The notes under the pieces are model-generated. The model had not been told where the DNA came from. It searched no databases and worked only from the letters and a program-made list of their open reading frames with translations. Shown here in pieces: positions 7,589-14,729 of a stretch of 20,543 bases of DNA. The stretch's first letter is position 1, and every line of letters begins with the position of its first letter. A program made the translations under genes and the position numbers. Origin of the DNA: Alphaproteobacteria bacterium (GTDB taxonomy: Bacteria > Pseudomonadota > Alphaproteobacteria > RF32 > CAG-239); the NCBI GenBank assembly GCA_017479785.1, contig JAFVBT010000066.1, positions 1 to 20,543 of the forward strand. The letters run 5' to 3'.

Positions 7589-8772
7589 TTTTTGCGGGCA
7601 GGCAGATTTTTTAGCAAGATGAGTGTGCCGCCCAAGAATAAGATACCTAAAACCGGTTCGTAAAGCAGGCCGAAGTTCCGCACAAAGTAAGTATTCAGCA
7701 CCAATATCAAACCGGATGCGGCACGAATGAATGTGTTGTTAAACGAAGCCATTGTGGCGCGATTTCCGATTTCCGTATGTTCTTGCAGAAGAGATACGAT
7801 ACCGATGTTGAAACTGAGTTGTATGGCAATGCCTATACATGCGATAACAAGTAATGGTATAATCAAAAAATTAAAACCGTTTTTAATAATCAGGTACATC
7901 ACGAAAAAAACACTTATATTGACAATATAAGAGATGAACCCGAGTTTTCTTAAATTGATAAATTCAAGAATTTTGTATGTATATAAGCCGGTAAAAGCGC
8001 GGGTTATATGATTTAAAAAATAAATGCCACCGAAAAATAATACCGGCACGTTGCCTAAATGCATCAACGGTTGAAATGTATTCAGCAATAAAGATGTTGT
8101 TGCGGCAAATATGCCGGAGAGTACAATATATAGTTTTAGATCGGAATTTTTTAACTTTTGAACCAACTTGGCAAAAGAAACAAAACTGCCGCGAATTCCT
8201 TGTTTTTTGTATTCGGCTTTGCGTACCGGCTTAATGAAGCATAAGAGCAAAATTCCCAAACTGACAATGCAAAGTTGTACAATCAAAACAATGGTTATGC
8301 CGATTTCCTTAAATAATAAGGCACCGACAACAGCCGATAAGGCTGATCCGAAAGAGGCTGCGGCATTGAAATAAGAGTATTTACTTAAGTTGCGTTTTTG
8401 TTCATTGTTTTCACATAAATATTGATAAATATAACCTTCGGCAGTGCTTTGAAACAGGCTTTTGTATAGGGCATAGCAAATTTCACCGGCTAAGATAATC
8501 CAATATCCGCCGAAGAACAGCCACAAAGCATAACGCAAAAAAAGCATAATATAAGAGAATAGCAGAATAGTTTTTTTGGAAAAATAGTCTGCCAACCAGC
8601 CGCTCGGTAAGCCGAACAGAAGTTCCACAAAACAAACAATCCCTTGAAAGAAAAAGAAATCAGCGGTAGTCAGACCGTTTTGAATATAAAACAGCAACAT
8701 AATCGGCAACAGGTAAGACTGTGATTTCAAAAATATCGTAATGTTAAGCAAGGTTAAATTTGTCGGTTTCAT
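7585..8772 (-). CDS. Major facilitator superfamily transporter, substrate unknown
   Basis: This 395-residue integral inner-membrane protein has about twelve hydrophobic segments and a basic central loop (KPVRKAEYKKQGIRG) between the two halves. The motif A of MFS carriers is visible at the 2-3 loop as GLPSGWLADYFSKK. It has no large soluble domain. The sequence shows no feature that names a substrate; drug or metabolite efflux is possible but not supported. AAGGG stands about 11 bases before the ATG. The gene follows the DUF805 gene by 19 bases on the same strand, so the two may be co-transcribed. Its stop overlaps that of rsmA. Confidence 0.8.
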   Translation of the reverse strand: MKPTNLTLLNITIFLKSQSYLLPIMLLFYIQNGLTTADFFFFQGIVCFVELLFGLPSGWLADYFSKKTILLFSYIMLFLRYALWLFFGGYWIILAGEICYALYKSLFQSTAEGYIYQYLCENNEQKRNLSKYSYFNAAASFGSALSAVVGALLFKEIGITIVLIVQLCIVSLGILLLCFIKPVRKAEYKKQGIRGSFVSFAKLVQKLKNSDLKLYIVLSGIFAATTSLLLNTFQPLMHLGNVPVLFFGGIYFLNHITRAFTGLYTYKILEFINLRKLGFISYIVNISVFFVMYLIIKNGFNFLIIPLLVIACIGIAIQLSFNIGIVSLLQEHTEIGNRATMASFNNTFIRAASGLILVLNTYFVRNFGLLYEPVLGILFLGGTLILLKNLPARKN

Positions 8773-8791
8773 GTGGCCATACCCTTTTATT

Positions 8792-9358
8792 TCAGGCTAT
8801 TTTAATAAGAAAAATCAACCACAACACACACAGAAAAACAGTCATAAAGATCATAAAAACACGACTATCCGCGTTGTAAATTTGCGGTTCGTGAACGCGA
8901 GCACCGTAAATATTGGCTTCTTTGCTGCCGTCGGCACTTAAAATCCAGTATAAATAAGACATATAAACCATGCTGAAAAATACCGGCAAAGTCATATCTG
9001 TCCAATTTAATTCACTGTTTAACAGCAAAAAAACACCCAAGACTGCCATTGGCAGTGCCCAATGACCGGCTAAGCCGATGTCATGCAAGCGGCGAACACT
9101 TATGGCAACGGCCGGCGCCAAAAAATAAAGGGCAAATATTTCAAAAACAATTTGGTATGCATTAAAAGCAAAGCCGATAAATGCCGCCAATAAAAAAATA
9201 AATAAACTGACTGTTTGGAACGCCCAAAATTCATAACGGGTTGTGCGACCGGAAGTGTCAAAAAATTTGTAAAGCGCTTCACGCCAACAATCAAAAATGC
9301 TTTTTACTTCATTGTCGGCGGATTCGGAATATTTCAATTCGTTTGTATTTTCAGCCAT
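8792..9358 (-). CDS. DUF805 family membrane protein
   Basis: The product has 188 residues. A polar N-terminus of about 35 residues precedes the family signature SGRTTRYEFWAFQ (36-48) and, after two hydrophobic segments, the second signature VRRLHDIGLAGHW (88-100). About five hydrophobic segments follow in all, the last at the very C-terminus. DUF805 proteins are small inner-membrane proteins of unknown function. Here the cytoplasmic N-terminus is longer than in minimal members. It lies just after the tsf terminator, with only a weak ribosome site, and may form a small unit with the MFS gene. Confidence 0.85.
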   Translation of the reverse strand: MAENTNELKYSESADNEVKSIFDCWREALYKFFDTSGRTTRYEFWAFQTVSLFIFLLAAFIGFAFNAYQIVFEIFALYFLAPAVAISVRRLHDIGLAGHWALPMAVLGVFLLLNSELNWTDMTLPVFFSMVYMSYLYWILSADGSKEANIYGARVHEPQIYNADSRVFMIFMTVFLCVLWLIFLIKIA

Positions 9359-9370
9359 AAATTAATCTCG

Positions 9371-9412
9371 TTTAAAAAACAAAGGCGCTTTACCTTTTTT
9401 GATAAAGCGCCT
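9371..9412 (-). terminator. Intrinsic terminator after tsf
   Basis: On the minus strand a perfect 10-base-pair stem (9403-9412 with 9383-9392, AGGCGCTTTA arms) with a 10-base loop is followed by TTGTTTTTT. It begins 11 bases after the tsf stop codon. Confidence 0.9.
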
Positions 9413-9422
9413 CTTCTTTGAA

Positions 9423-10349
9423 TTATTTTTTCAATTGAGCTTGAACTTCAGCTGCAAAATCTTCTTCTTTCTTCTGCAGACCATCGCCCAATTTAAAGAA
9501 TACATAGTCGGTTAAGGTTATATCGGCACCGCATTCTTTTACGGCATCGGCAATAATATCCTTAACTTTTTTATCCGGATCCATAATGAAGTTCTGTTCC
9601 AACAAAACAACTTCTTCATAGAATTTGCGAATACGTCCTTCAACCATTTTTTCAATAATGTTTGCCGGTTTTCCGGAAGCAGCTGCCTGCTCGGCAAAAA
9701 TGCTTTTTTCATGTTCAACGGCTGCCGGATCAACACTTGCAATATTCAACGCAATCGGTTGTGCTGCGGCAACGTGCATAGCAATATGCTTGCCCAAATC
9801 AGCCAATTTTGCTTTGTCTGCTGCGGATTCCAATGCAACCAGAACACCGATTTTACCTAAACCGGCGTGAACGGCATTATGAACATAGGAGCAAACCAAA
9901 CCATTGTTAACCGAAACAACTTTGGCACGACGCAAATTCATATTTTCTCCTATTCGCGCAATCATATCCGTTAAGCGTTCTCCAAATGTTTTACCGCTGG
10001 CGGCATCTTTAGCATTTTTCATCGCTTCAACATCGCCGTTGCAAGCCAAAGCAATTTTGGCCGCATCTTCAACATATGCTTGGAAAATATCATTTTTAGC
10101 AACGAAATCCGTTTCGGAGTTAACTTCAACGGCTGCGCCTTTATTGCCTTCAATAGCAACAGAAACCAAACCTTCGGCAGCAATACGGCTGGACTTTTTA
10201 GCCGCCGATGCCAAACCTTTTTTGCGCAACCAGTCAACAGCCTCTTCCATATTTCCGTTAGCTTCAACCAATGCTTTTTTGCAATCAAGCATACCGGCAC
10301 CGGTGCTCTCTCTTAATTCTTTTACCATTGCGGCTGTAATTTCTGCCAT
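9423..10349 (-). CDS. tsf: Elongation factor Ts
   Basis: The 308-residue cytoplasmic factor recycles EF-Tu by driving GDP release. The N-terminal UBA-like domain is clear (VKELRESTGAGMLDCKKAL, residues 10-27). The EF-Tu-contacting signature VNSETDFVAKND is at 76-87 (TDFV 80-83). Two dimerisation-like subdomains follow, with YVHNAVHAGLGKIGVLVAL-type and HIAMHVAAAQP stretches. Length fits the family. AGAGGA precedes the ATG by 8 bases. It lies downstream of rpsB as in most bacteria, but a terminator hairpin separates them, and neither pyrH nor frr follows. Confidence 0.97.
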   Translation of the reverse strand: MAEITAAMVKELRESTGAGMLDCKKALVEANGNMEEAVDWLRKKGLASAAKKSSRIAAEGLVSVAIEGNKGAAVEVNSETDFVAKNDIFQAYVEDAAKIALACNGDVEAMKNAKDAASGKTFGERLTDMIARIGENMNLRRAKVVSVNNGLVCSYVHNAVHAGLGKIGVLVALESAADKAKLADLGKHIAMHVAAAQPIALNIASVDPAAVEHEKSIFAEQAAASGKPANIIEKMVEGRIRKFYEEVVLLEQNFIMDPDKKVKDIIADAVKECGADITLTDYVFFKLGDGLQKKEEDFAAEVQAQLKK

Positions 10350-10380
10350 TTTTTAATTCCTCTTATAAAAACTTTTAATT

Positions 10381-10420
10381 ATTCAAAAAACAAGCGCGGC
10401 GGCTTGTTTCTGCCGCGCTT
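10381..10420 (-). terminator. Terminator hairpin between rpsB and tsf
   Basis: On the minus strand a perfect 9-base-pair GC-rich stem (10412-10420 with 10392-10400, AAGCGCGGC arms) with an 11-base loop is followed by GTTTTTTG. It starts 19 bases after the rpsB stop. Since tsf has no obvious promoter of its own in the 30 bases left, the hairpin probably lets some transcripts through and sets a lower tsf level. Confidence 0.85.
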
Positions 10421-10439
10421 TTCAATTCATACCGCTGAA

Positions 10440-11255
10440 TTATTCAGCTTCCGCAGCTTTGGCTGCTTTTGTTTTACGCGGTGCTCTTTTCTTAGGAGCA
10501 GCCGGTTGTTCTTCGGCCGGCGCAGCGGCTTCAACATCGGCAACTTCTAAGCCTTTAGCGGCGATTTCGGCCTGAACACCATCTAAAACGGCACCCGATA
10601 CCATTTCGCAATAAAATTGAATTGCTCTGATGGCATCATCGTTACCCGGAACAGGGAAATCAACATCATTCGGGTTGGCGTTTGTATCAACAATACCAAT
10701 AACAGGGATACCCAGTTTTTTAGCTTCTTTGATTGCCAAAGATTCTTTCGGAGTGTCAATTACAAACAGCATATCCGGTTGACCGCCCATTTCTTTGATA
10801 CCGTCTAAAGTTGTTGCTAATTTTTCACGTTCTTTTTTCAGGTTTAAGATTCCTTTTTTCGTATAACCTTCATAAGCGTTATTAGCTTCCATTTCGTTTA
10901 ATTTGTTTAAACGAGTAATAGATTTGTAAACGGTTTTCCAGTTTGTCAACATACCGCCTAACCAACGATAGTTAACATAATACTGACCGCATCTTGCGGC
11001 ATTTTCCTTAACGATTTCCTGTGCTTGTCTTTTGGTAGCAACAAACAAAATCTTACCGCCTTGTGCCGCAACTTCACGAACAGCGTTCAGTGCGTTATAG
11101 AACATCGGGTAAGTTTTTTGCAAGTCAATGATGTGAACATTGTCTTTTTTTCCGTAAATAAACGGAGCCATTTGCGGATTCCAACGACGAGCGTGGTGTC
11201 CGAAGTGTACGCCGGCTTCAACCATTTGGCGTAAAGTAAATGTAGGAATTGTCAT
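10440..11255 (-). CDS. rpsB: 30S ribosomal protein S2
   Basis: The 271-residue protein belongs to the small ribosomal subunit. Family marks: LRQMVEAGVHFGHHARRWNP near the start, PFIYGKKDNVHIIDLQKT, ILFVATKRQAQ, YRWLGGMLTNWKT, DMLFVIDTPKESLAIKEA and IPVIGIVDTNANP. A C-terminal tail rich in Ala, Pro and Lys (about residues 240-271) is low-complexity, as in some other alphaproteobacterial S2 proteins. The ATG at 11255 is chosen because S2 proteins begin at this point and AAAGGA lies 9 bases upstream. The frame stays open 40 codons further upstream, but that stretch is the structured leader and looks non-coding. Confidence 0.97.
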   Translation of the reverse strand: MTIPTFTLRQMVEAGVHFGHHARRWNPQMAPFIYGKKDNVHIIDLQKTYPMFYNALNAVREVAAQGGKILFVATKRQAQEIVKENAARCGQYYVNYRWLGGMLTNWKTVYKSITRLNKLNEMEANNAYEGYTKKGILNLKKEREKLATTLDGIKEMGGQPDMLFVIDTPKESLAIKEAKKLGIPVIGIVDTNANPNDVDFPVPGNDDAIRAIQFYCEMVSGAVLDGVQAEIAAKGLEVADVEAAAPAEEQPAAPKKRAPRKTKAAKAAEAE

Positions 11256-11384
11256 ATTTATTATATCCTTTTTCCGGTTAAACCTCCGCAGATTCCAGCC
11301 TTTTAGGGCACCGGAGCGAACAAGCCGTTCGGCTTTCCGCCTATCTGCGTGTGTGTTGTTATAAAGCCGCACCATTGCGACTTC
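11256..11384 (-). promoter_or_regulatory. Structured 5' leader of rpsB, candidate S2 autoregulatory element
   Basis: On the minus strand CGCAGAT (11349-11343) pairs perfectly with ATCTGCG (11293-11287), closing a 63-base domain. Inside it are a strong hairpin AAGCC-GAAC-GGCTT (11335-11322) and a weaker one around GCC-CTAAAA-GGC, giving a three-way junction. The 3' arm of the closing stem runs into GGAGG and then the real ribosome site AAAGGA. A CTCCG inside the domain could instead pair with CGGAG at its 3' edge, offering an alternative fold. Leaders upstream of rpsB that bind S2 are known in other bacteria (the t44 RNA of enterobacteria); homology to those is not shown here. Confidence 0.5.
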
Positions 11385-11390
11385 GGAGCA

Positions 11391-11418
11391 GTTGTAACAT
11401 ATTTTATTATTTTTTCAA
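11391..11418 (-). promoter_or_regulatory. Candidate rpsB promoter
   Basis: On the minus strand TTGAAA (11418-11413), a 16-base spacer and TACAAC (11396-11391) preceded by TGT, an extended -10. The start would fall near 11384, giving a leader of about 130 bases. Box matches are moderate. Confidence 0.4.
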
Positions 11419-11474
11419 GCATTTTTTTAAATGAAAGATAATTTTTTATGAAAAATAATCGGTAAAAATAAATC

Positions 11475-11502
11475 TTGCAAAAATTTTGTGATGTGTTATC
11501 TT
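11475..11502 (+). promoter_or_regulatory. Candidate promoter of the sugar kinase gene
   Basis: TTGCAA (11475-11480), a 16-base spacer and TATCTT (11497-11502), each matching four of six consensus bases. It would start transcription near 11509, about 40 bases before the ATG. Confidence 0.35.
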
Positions 11503-11549
11503 TCACCCACTTTAATTACTATTTTGTTTAATTACTAACATCAACAATT

Positions 11550-12536
11550 ATGAAGCACATTGTAACATTCGGAGAACTGATGCTCAGACTTTCTCCGGTC
11601 GGTGATTTTCAAATCGGCCAAACGGCGCAATTTAATTCTTTTTACGGCGGAAGTGAGGCTAATGTTGCCGCATCACTGGCTATAAGCGGAATACCGACTT
11701 ATTTTGTCAGCCTGTTGCCGGACAACGAAATCGGTGTTGATGCCATGAGTAAAATGCGTGCTTACGGCATTGATACAAAATGGCTGAAAACGGCGCCCGG
11801 GAGAATGGGAATTTATTTTTCTCAACCTCCTTTTATAGAGGGAAACAGCAGACGAAGTATCTATGATCGTGCAGGGTCTGCATTTTCTTTGGCTAAAAAG
11901 GAAAATTTTGATTGGAACGCTATTTTCAAAGATGCGGCAATCTTTCACTTTTCCGGCATTACACCGGCTCTCAGCCCTGCATTGGCACAGATTTGTCTTC
12001 AGGCCTGTAAAGCGGCGTATGAACTCGGTGTTTTAGTCAGCTGTGATATAAATTATCGTGCGAGTTTGTGGGAGGAACAAAAAGCCTCGCGTGTGATGAA
12101 AAATTTATGCCGCTATGCGGATATCTTGTTCATTAACGAACATGAAGCGAATATTCTCGGGTATAAGGCAGATGGTTCCGATTTGATGGATATGGGAAGA
12201 TTTGCCGAGATGACAGATTTCCTCCGTCAAACGTATCCGGCGAACATTATTTCAACCGTGGCTCGTGTGCACGACAAACTGGGAAATCTGGCTGTTCAGG
12301 CCGTGCTTAGGAGCGGTGATAAATTTTTCAAATCACCGATGCTGTCTCTGCCTCCCGTAACAGACCAAAGCGGTGCCGGTGATGCTTATGCGGCTGCCGT
12401 GTTGTACGGACTGATAAACAAGCATCGTCCGCAAAGGATTGTCAATGATGCTGCCTTGGCTTGTGCATACAAGCACAAATGCTTGGGAGACATAAACTTA
12501 GTGCCGCTTAATAAACTGATGGGGCACCTTTATTAA
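11550..12536 (+). CDS. kdgK: PfkB-family sugar kinase, probably 2-keto-3-deoxygluconate kinase
   Basis: The 328-residue cytoplasmic kinase probably phosphorylates 2-keto-3-deoxygluconate, an intermediate of uronate and Entner-Doudoroff-type sugar breakdown. The family opening GELMLRLSP is followed by the sugar-binding FYGGSEANVAASL (31-43), then SGITPALS, CDINYRASLW (165-174) and the ATP/catalytic TDQSGAGDAYAAA (271-283, catalytic D278). The ending KCLGDINLVPLNKL resembles the GDFNLV ending of KDG kinases, which favours that substrate over ribose or fructose. The usual DRxGGGD of KDG kinases reads DQSGAGD. No aldolase or uronate gene is near, so substrate is inferred only. No Shine-Dalgarno precedes the ATG. 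It is a single-gene unit with its own terminator. Confidence 0.75.
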   Translation: MKHIVTFGELMLRLSPVGDFQIGQTAQFNSFYGGSEANVAASLAISGIPTYFVSLLPDNEIGVDAMSKMRAYGIDTKWLKTAPGRMGIYFSQPPFIEGNSRRSIYDRAGSAFSLAKKENFDWNAIFKDAAIFHFSGITPALSPALAQICLQACKAAYELGVLVSCDINYRASLWEEQKASRVMKNLCRYADILFINEHEANILGYKADGSDLMDMGRFAEMTDFLRQTYPANIISTVARVHDKLGNLAVQAVLRSGDKFFKSPMLSLPPVTDQSGAGDAYAAAVLYGLINKHRPQRIVNDAALACAYKHKCLGDINLVPLNKLMGHLY

Positions 12537-12544
12537 TTTAACAA

Positions 12545-12585
12545 AAGTCCGTGTTTCCATTCAGGTAACGCGGGCTTTTTTATTT
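12545..12585 (+). terminator. Intrinsic terminator after the sugar kinase
   Basis: An 11-base-pair stem (12545-12555 with 12567-12577, two G-U pairs in RNA) with an 11-base loop is followed by a run of T's (TTTTTTATTT). It begins 8 bases after the stop. Confidence 0.85.
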
Positions 12586-12668
12586 GCCTTTCAGAAACCA
12601 CTGCACTTACAAAAGGATAAAAAATAAGGTAATAGCATCATCAATTTACTGACGGGTATCTGTTACAA

Positions 12669-12730
12669 GATATTTTTAGTACATACTAAAAATATCCCGC
12701 TATCTTGAGAGAAGCGGGATATTTTTTTTG
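12669..12730. repeat. Two overlapping perfect inverted repeats, bidirectional terminator
   Basis: Hairpin A pairs GATATTTTTAGT (12669-12680) with ACTAAAAATATC (12685-12696) over a 4-base loop, 12 perfect pairs. Hairpin B pairs AAAAATATCCCGC (12688-12700) with GCGGGATATTTTT (12714-12726) over a 13-base loop, 13 perfect pairs, and is followed by more T's on the plus strand. On the minus strand hairpin B also ends in ATATTTTTAGT and lies 12 bases after the stop of the small lipoprotein gene, so it is likely its terminator. The two hairpins share 12688-12696 and exclude each other. Confidence 0.75.
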
Positions 12731-12737
12731 AAATTAC

Positions 12738-12968
12738 CTACCGAAATCTGCGATGTGCAGATGGTGGAGGCGGAACTCTTCTATATGGTTGAAGAGGACG
12801 TGCCGGACGAATGGTTACACGCGGGTAGTAGTAATAGTACGGATACGCCGGTCTGACATACACATTCGGAGGCGGTACCGGCACAACTTCAATGGAACTA
12901 CAGCTGTGCAGGGACATTGACAGTACACCGATCAGGCATACGGTCAAGATAGGCAAAATCTTTTTCAT
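12738..12968 (-). CDS. Small proline/tyrosine-rich lipoprotein, function unknown
   Basis: The 76-residue product opens with a lipoprotein signal: MKK, a hydrophobic core (ILPILTVCLIGVLSMSL) and a lipobox LHSC with the cysteine at 23. The mature part of about 54 residues is dominated by Pro, Tyr, Val and Arg (PVPPPNVY, AYPYYYYYPR, RRVPPPP) and ends in HRRFR; it has no recognisable domain. It is strongly basic, and could bind an envelope polymer, but that is only a guess. I chose the ATG at 12968 because it starts the signal peptide; the frame is open further upstream. No Shine-Dalgarno is visible. It follows the HxlR gene across a terminator. Confidence 0.65.
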   Translation of the reverse strand: MKKILPILTVCLIGVLSMSLHSCSSIEVVPVPPPNVYVRPAYPYYYYYPRVTIRPARPLQPYRRVPPPPSAHRRFR

Positions 12969-13053
12969 AAGCCAAAAGGTATTAGGGTTAATAATAGTGT
13001 TAATTGTAAGTTTTGTAAACCCACAGTAGCATTGAAAATTTTGTTTTTCAACC

Positions 13054-13087
13054 AAAAAAAAGATTCGCGTTACTCAATGCGAATCTT
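13054..13087 (-). terminator. Intrinsic terminator after the HxlR regulator
   Basis: On the minus strand AAGATTCGC (13087-13079) pairs perfectly with GCGAATCTT (13068-13060) over a 10-base loop, followed by an unbroken run of T's. It starts 21 bases after the stop codon. Confidence 0.9.
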
Positions 13088-13108
13088 AATAAGTAGGAAT
13101 TTTGTAAA

Positions 13109-13450
13109 TTATGCCATTTTCGGCATTAAACTTTTAACATTTTGGTTATAGTATTCTTCAGCCCATGCCCGCATAGAATCCAATACAGACTTCAAACTAT
13201 AGCCGAAACTGGTTAATGTGTACTCCACTCTCGGTGGAATTTGGGCATAAACTTTACGAATTAAAATACCTTTTTCTTCCAATGCACGCAAATTGGAGGT
13301 CAGAACCTTCTGTGTGATATCACCCAATTCTTTCTTGATTTCACCAAAACGTTTTGTGCCGTCCATAAGTTCTTGAATAATCATAATTTTCCAACGGTCG
13401 CCCATTGTTTTGAGCGCCATTTCAACCAAATTTTCCGGCATTTCAATCAT
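13109..13450 (-). CDS. HxlR-family winged-helix transcriptional regulator
   Basis: The 113-residue DNA-binding protein has the HxlR layout: MALKTMGDRWKIMIIQELMDG (11-31), RFGEIKKELGDITQKVLTSNLRALEEKGILIR (34-65, with the recognition helix around TQKVLTSNLRALEE), a wing with VYAQIPPRVEYTLT (67-80) and a C-terminal dimerisation helix with LDSMRAWAEEYY (90-101). The cysteine found near the N-terminus of many redox-sensing HxlR proteins is absent, so thiol sensing is unlikely. The ATG at 13450 is preferred over a GTG at 13471 since AAGGAG sits 7 bases upstream. Its neighbour across 137 bases is the divergent RgpF-like gene, a possible target; HxlR proteins often control a divergent gene. Confidence 0.85.
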   Translation of the reverse strand: MIEMPENLVEMALKTMGDRWKIMIIQELMDGTKRFGEIKKELGDITQKVLTSNLRALEEKGILIRKVYAQIPPRVEYTLTSFGYSLKSVLDSMRAWAEEYYNQNVKSLMPKMA

Positions 13451-13587
13451 AATAACACTCCTTATTTTCACAAACTACGTAAATAAATAATATAGAAAAG
13501 ACAGATTTGCAAGGGAATTTTTATTTTATGCAGCACAATCTTTAAATTCGCGTTATAAAGATTATTTTTGTGGCAAAGGAGAAAAAA

Positions 13588-14373
13588 ATGAGAAGGATTT
13601 TTTTGTTTGCCGGTTATGACCGTACTTTAAAAGTTCAGGATTATGTTGTGTATATGGCAAGAAAACTTGCGCAACTCGGCGAAGTGTATTATTTGGCCAA
13701 CGGCAAAATGCCGCCGGACGAATTGTTTAAAATTGCACCTTACACCAGACGATTATACACAAAGGCACACCAATGGCGTGATTTCGGTTCATGGCATCTG
13801 TTGATTAAAGAAATCGGCTGGGAAAAACTTGTCGGATATGACGAGGTTATATTTTGTAATGACAGCGTTTACGGACCTTTTTTTGATTTGAGGCAGATTT
13901 TTTCGCAGATGGAGCGTAAAGGTTATGATTTTTGGTCAATGACTGCCGATTATGAATATAAATATCATCTGCACCGTTATTTTATGGTGTTTACAAACGA
14001 TGTGGTAAAAAATGCCAAATTTCAGGCTTTTTGGAACAATATAGAAAATTGTGCAAACTTACAAAATTGCGAATACGAACTTTCTGAATTGCTTGCCGAA
14101 CAGGGATTTATCGGCAACAGTTATATTCGCAGTTACAAACAAACCAACATTCTGCAAGATAGCGGCAAGTTGTTATCAGAATATCCGGTCCCGTTTGTTA
14201 AAACAAAAAGCTTTTTACCGGAGAACGAATATACGGCGGGCAGCGGATTCGGCTTAAGATGCAAAATTCGTTTGCACACCGATTATGATACGGCACTGAT
14301 TAATCGGCATATTGCCGCCGGACATTACCCGCAGACAATCGGACAGCGTTTTGCTTCTTTATCCGGTGTTTAA
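13588..14373 (+). CDS. RgpF-like rhamnan synthesis protein / glycan transferase
   Basis: The 261-residue product matches the rhamnan synthesis F family (RgpF), proteins that act in cell-surface polysaccharide synthesis and are treated as glycosyltransferases. The opening FLFAGYDRTLKVQDYVVYMARKL with a GEVYYLANG strand is followed by the family core: GYDEVIFCNDSVYGPFFDL (83-101), GYDFWSMTADYEYKYHLHRYFMVF (112-135) and FQAFWNNI. No signal peptide or membrane segment is seen. The ATG at 13588 is chosen over a GTG at 13570 because AAAGGAG lies 6 bases upstream. It stands alone, without other rhamnose genes, and its stop overlaps yraN on the other strand by 4 bases. The exact sugar is unknown. Confidence 0.75.
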   Translation: MRRIFLFAGYDRTLKVQDYVVYMARKLAQLGEVYYLANGKMPPDELFKIAPYTRRLYTKAHQWRDFGSWHLLIKEIGWEKLVGYDEVIFCNDSVYGPFFDLRQIFSQMERKGYDFWSMTADYEYKYHLHRYFMVFTNDVVKNAKFQAFWNNIENCANLQNCEYELSELLAEQGFIGNSYIRSYKQTNILQDSGKLLSEYPVPFVKTKSFLPENEYTAGSGFGLRCKIRLHTDYDTALINRHIAAGHYPQTIGQRFASLSGV

Positions 14374-14729
14374 TCAACAATCCAAGCATTTTTGATGTGA
14401 CAAATATTAAAAGGAATAACTATCAGTACGGCGTCAAATCTTATATCATCGTTTTTATATTGCGGATGCGATTTAACAAAACTTTGTGCACCGCGTATAA
14501 TGCGCTGTTGTTGCGTTCGGCTGATGGCATATGCGGCTTTTTCGGTTGTTTGGCGTTGTTTTATTTCCGTAAAAACAAGTGTGTGCCGTTTTCGGCAAAT
14601 CAGGTCTATTTCGCCGGCGGTTGTACCACGTCCCGTGACATAATTGCGTCCGACAATCCGGTACCCGTGGCATAGCATATAAAATGCGGCCAATAATTCC
14701 GCAAATTTTCCCCGATGATAATTATTCAT
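14370..14729 (-). CDS. yraN: YraN family (UPF0102) nuclease-like protein
   Basis: The 119-residue protein has the restriction-endonuclease-like fold signature of this family: RGKFAELLAAFYMLCHGYRIVGRNY, then GEIDLICRKRHTLVFTEIKQR (39-59) with E40, D42, E55 and K57 forming the D-ExK-type site. The biological role is unsettled; a nuclease activity linked to DNA repair or recombination is inferred from the fold. It starts inside the end of rsmI (8-base overlap), so translation is probably coupled. The rsmI/yraN/lppC grouping matches E. coli yraL-yraM-yraN. Confidence 0.88.
   Translation of the reverse strand: MNNYHRGKFAELLAAFYMLCHGYRIVGRNYVTGRGTTAGEIDLICRKRHTLVFTEIKQRQTTEKAAYAISRTQQQRIIRGAQSFVKSHPQYKNDDIRFDAVLIVIPFNICHIKNAWIVD

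Noticed and set aside
9904..10356. Long plus-strand open frame opposite tsf.
   Set aside because: It mirrors the codon pattern of tsf, which is certain from its EF-Ts signatures, and has no ribosome site.
11256..11375. In-frame 40-codon extension of rpsB to an ATG at 11375.
   Set aside because: It has no ribosome site, encodes an Arg/Lys-rich stretch unlike S2, and coincides with the paired leader; the ATG at 11255 has AAAGGA and the family N-terminus.
12607..12635. TTACAA-17-TAATAG as a small-RNA promoter.
   Set aside because: Each box matches only three of six consensus bases in AT-rich DNA; kept only as background to the hairpin finding.
13451..13587. Operator palindromes for the HxlR regulator in the divergent spacer.
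   Set aside because: I saw no convincing inverted repeat there, and the -10-like TATAAA at 13554 has no matching -35.
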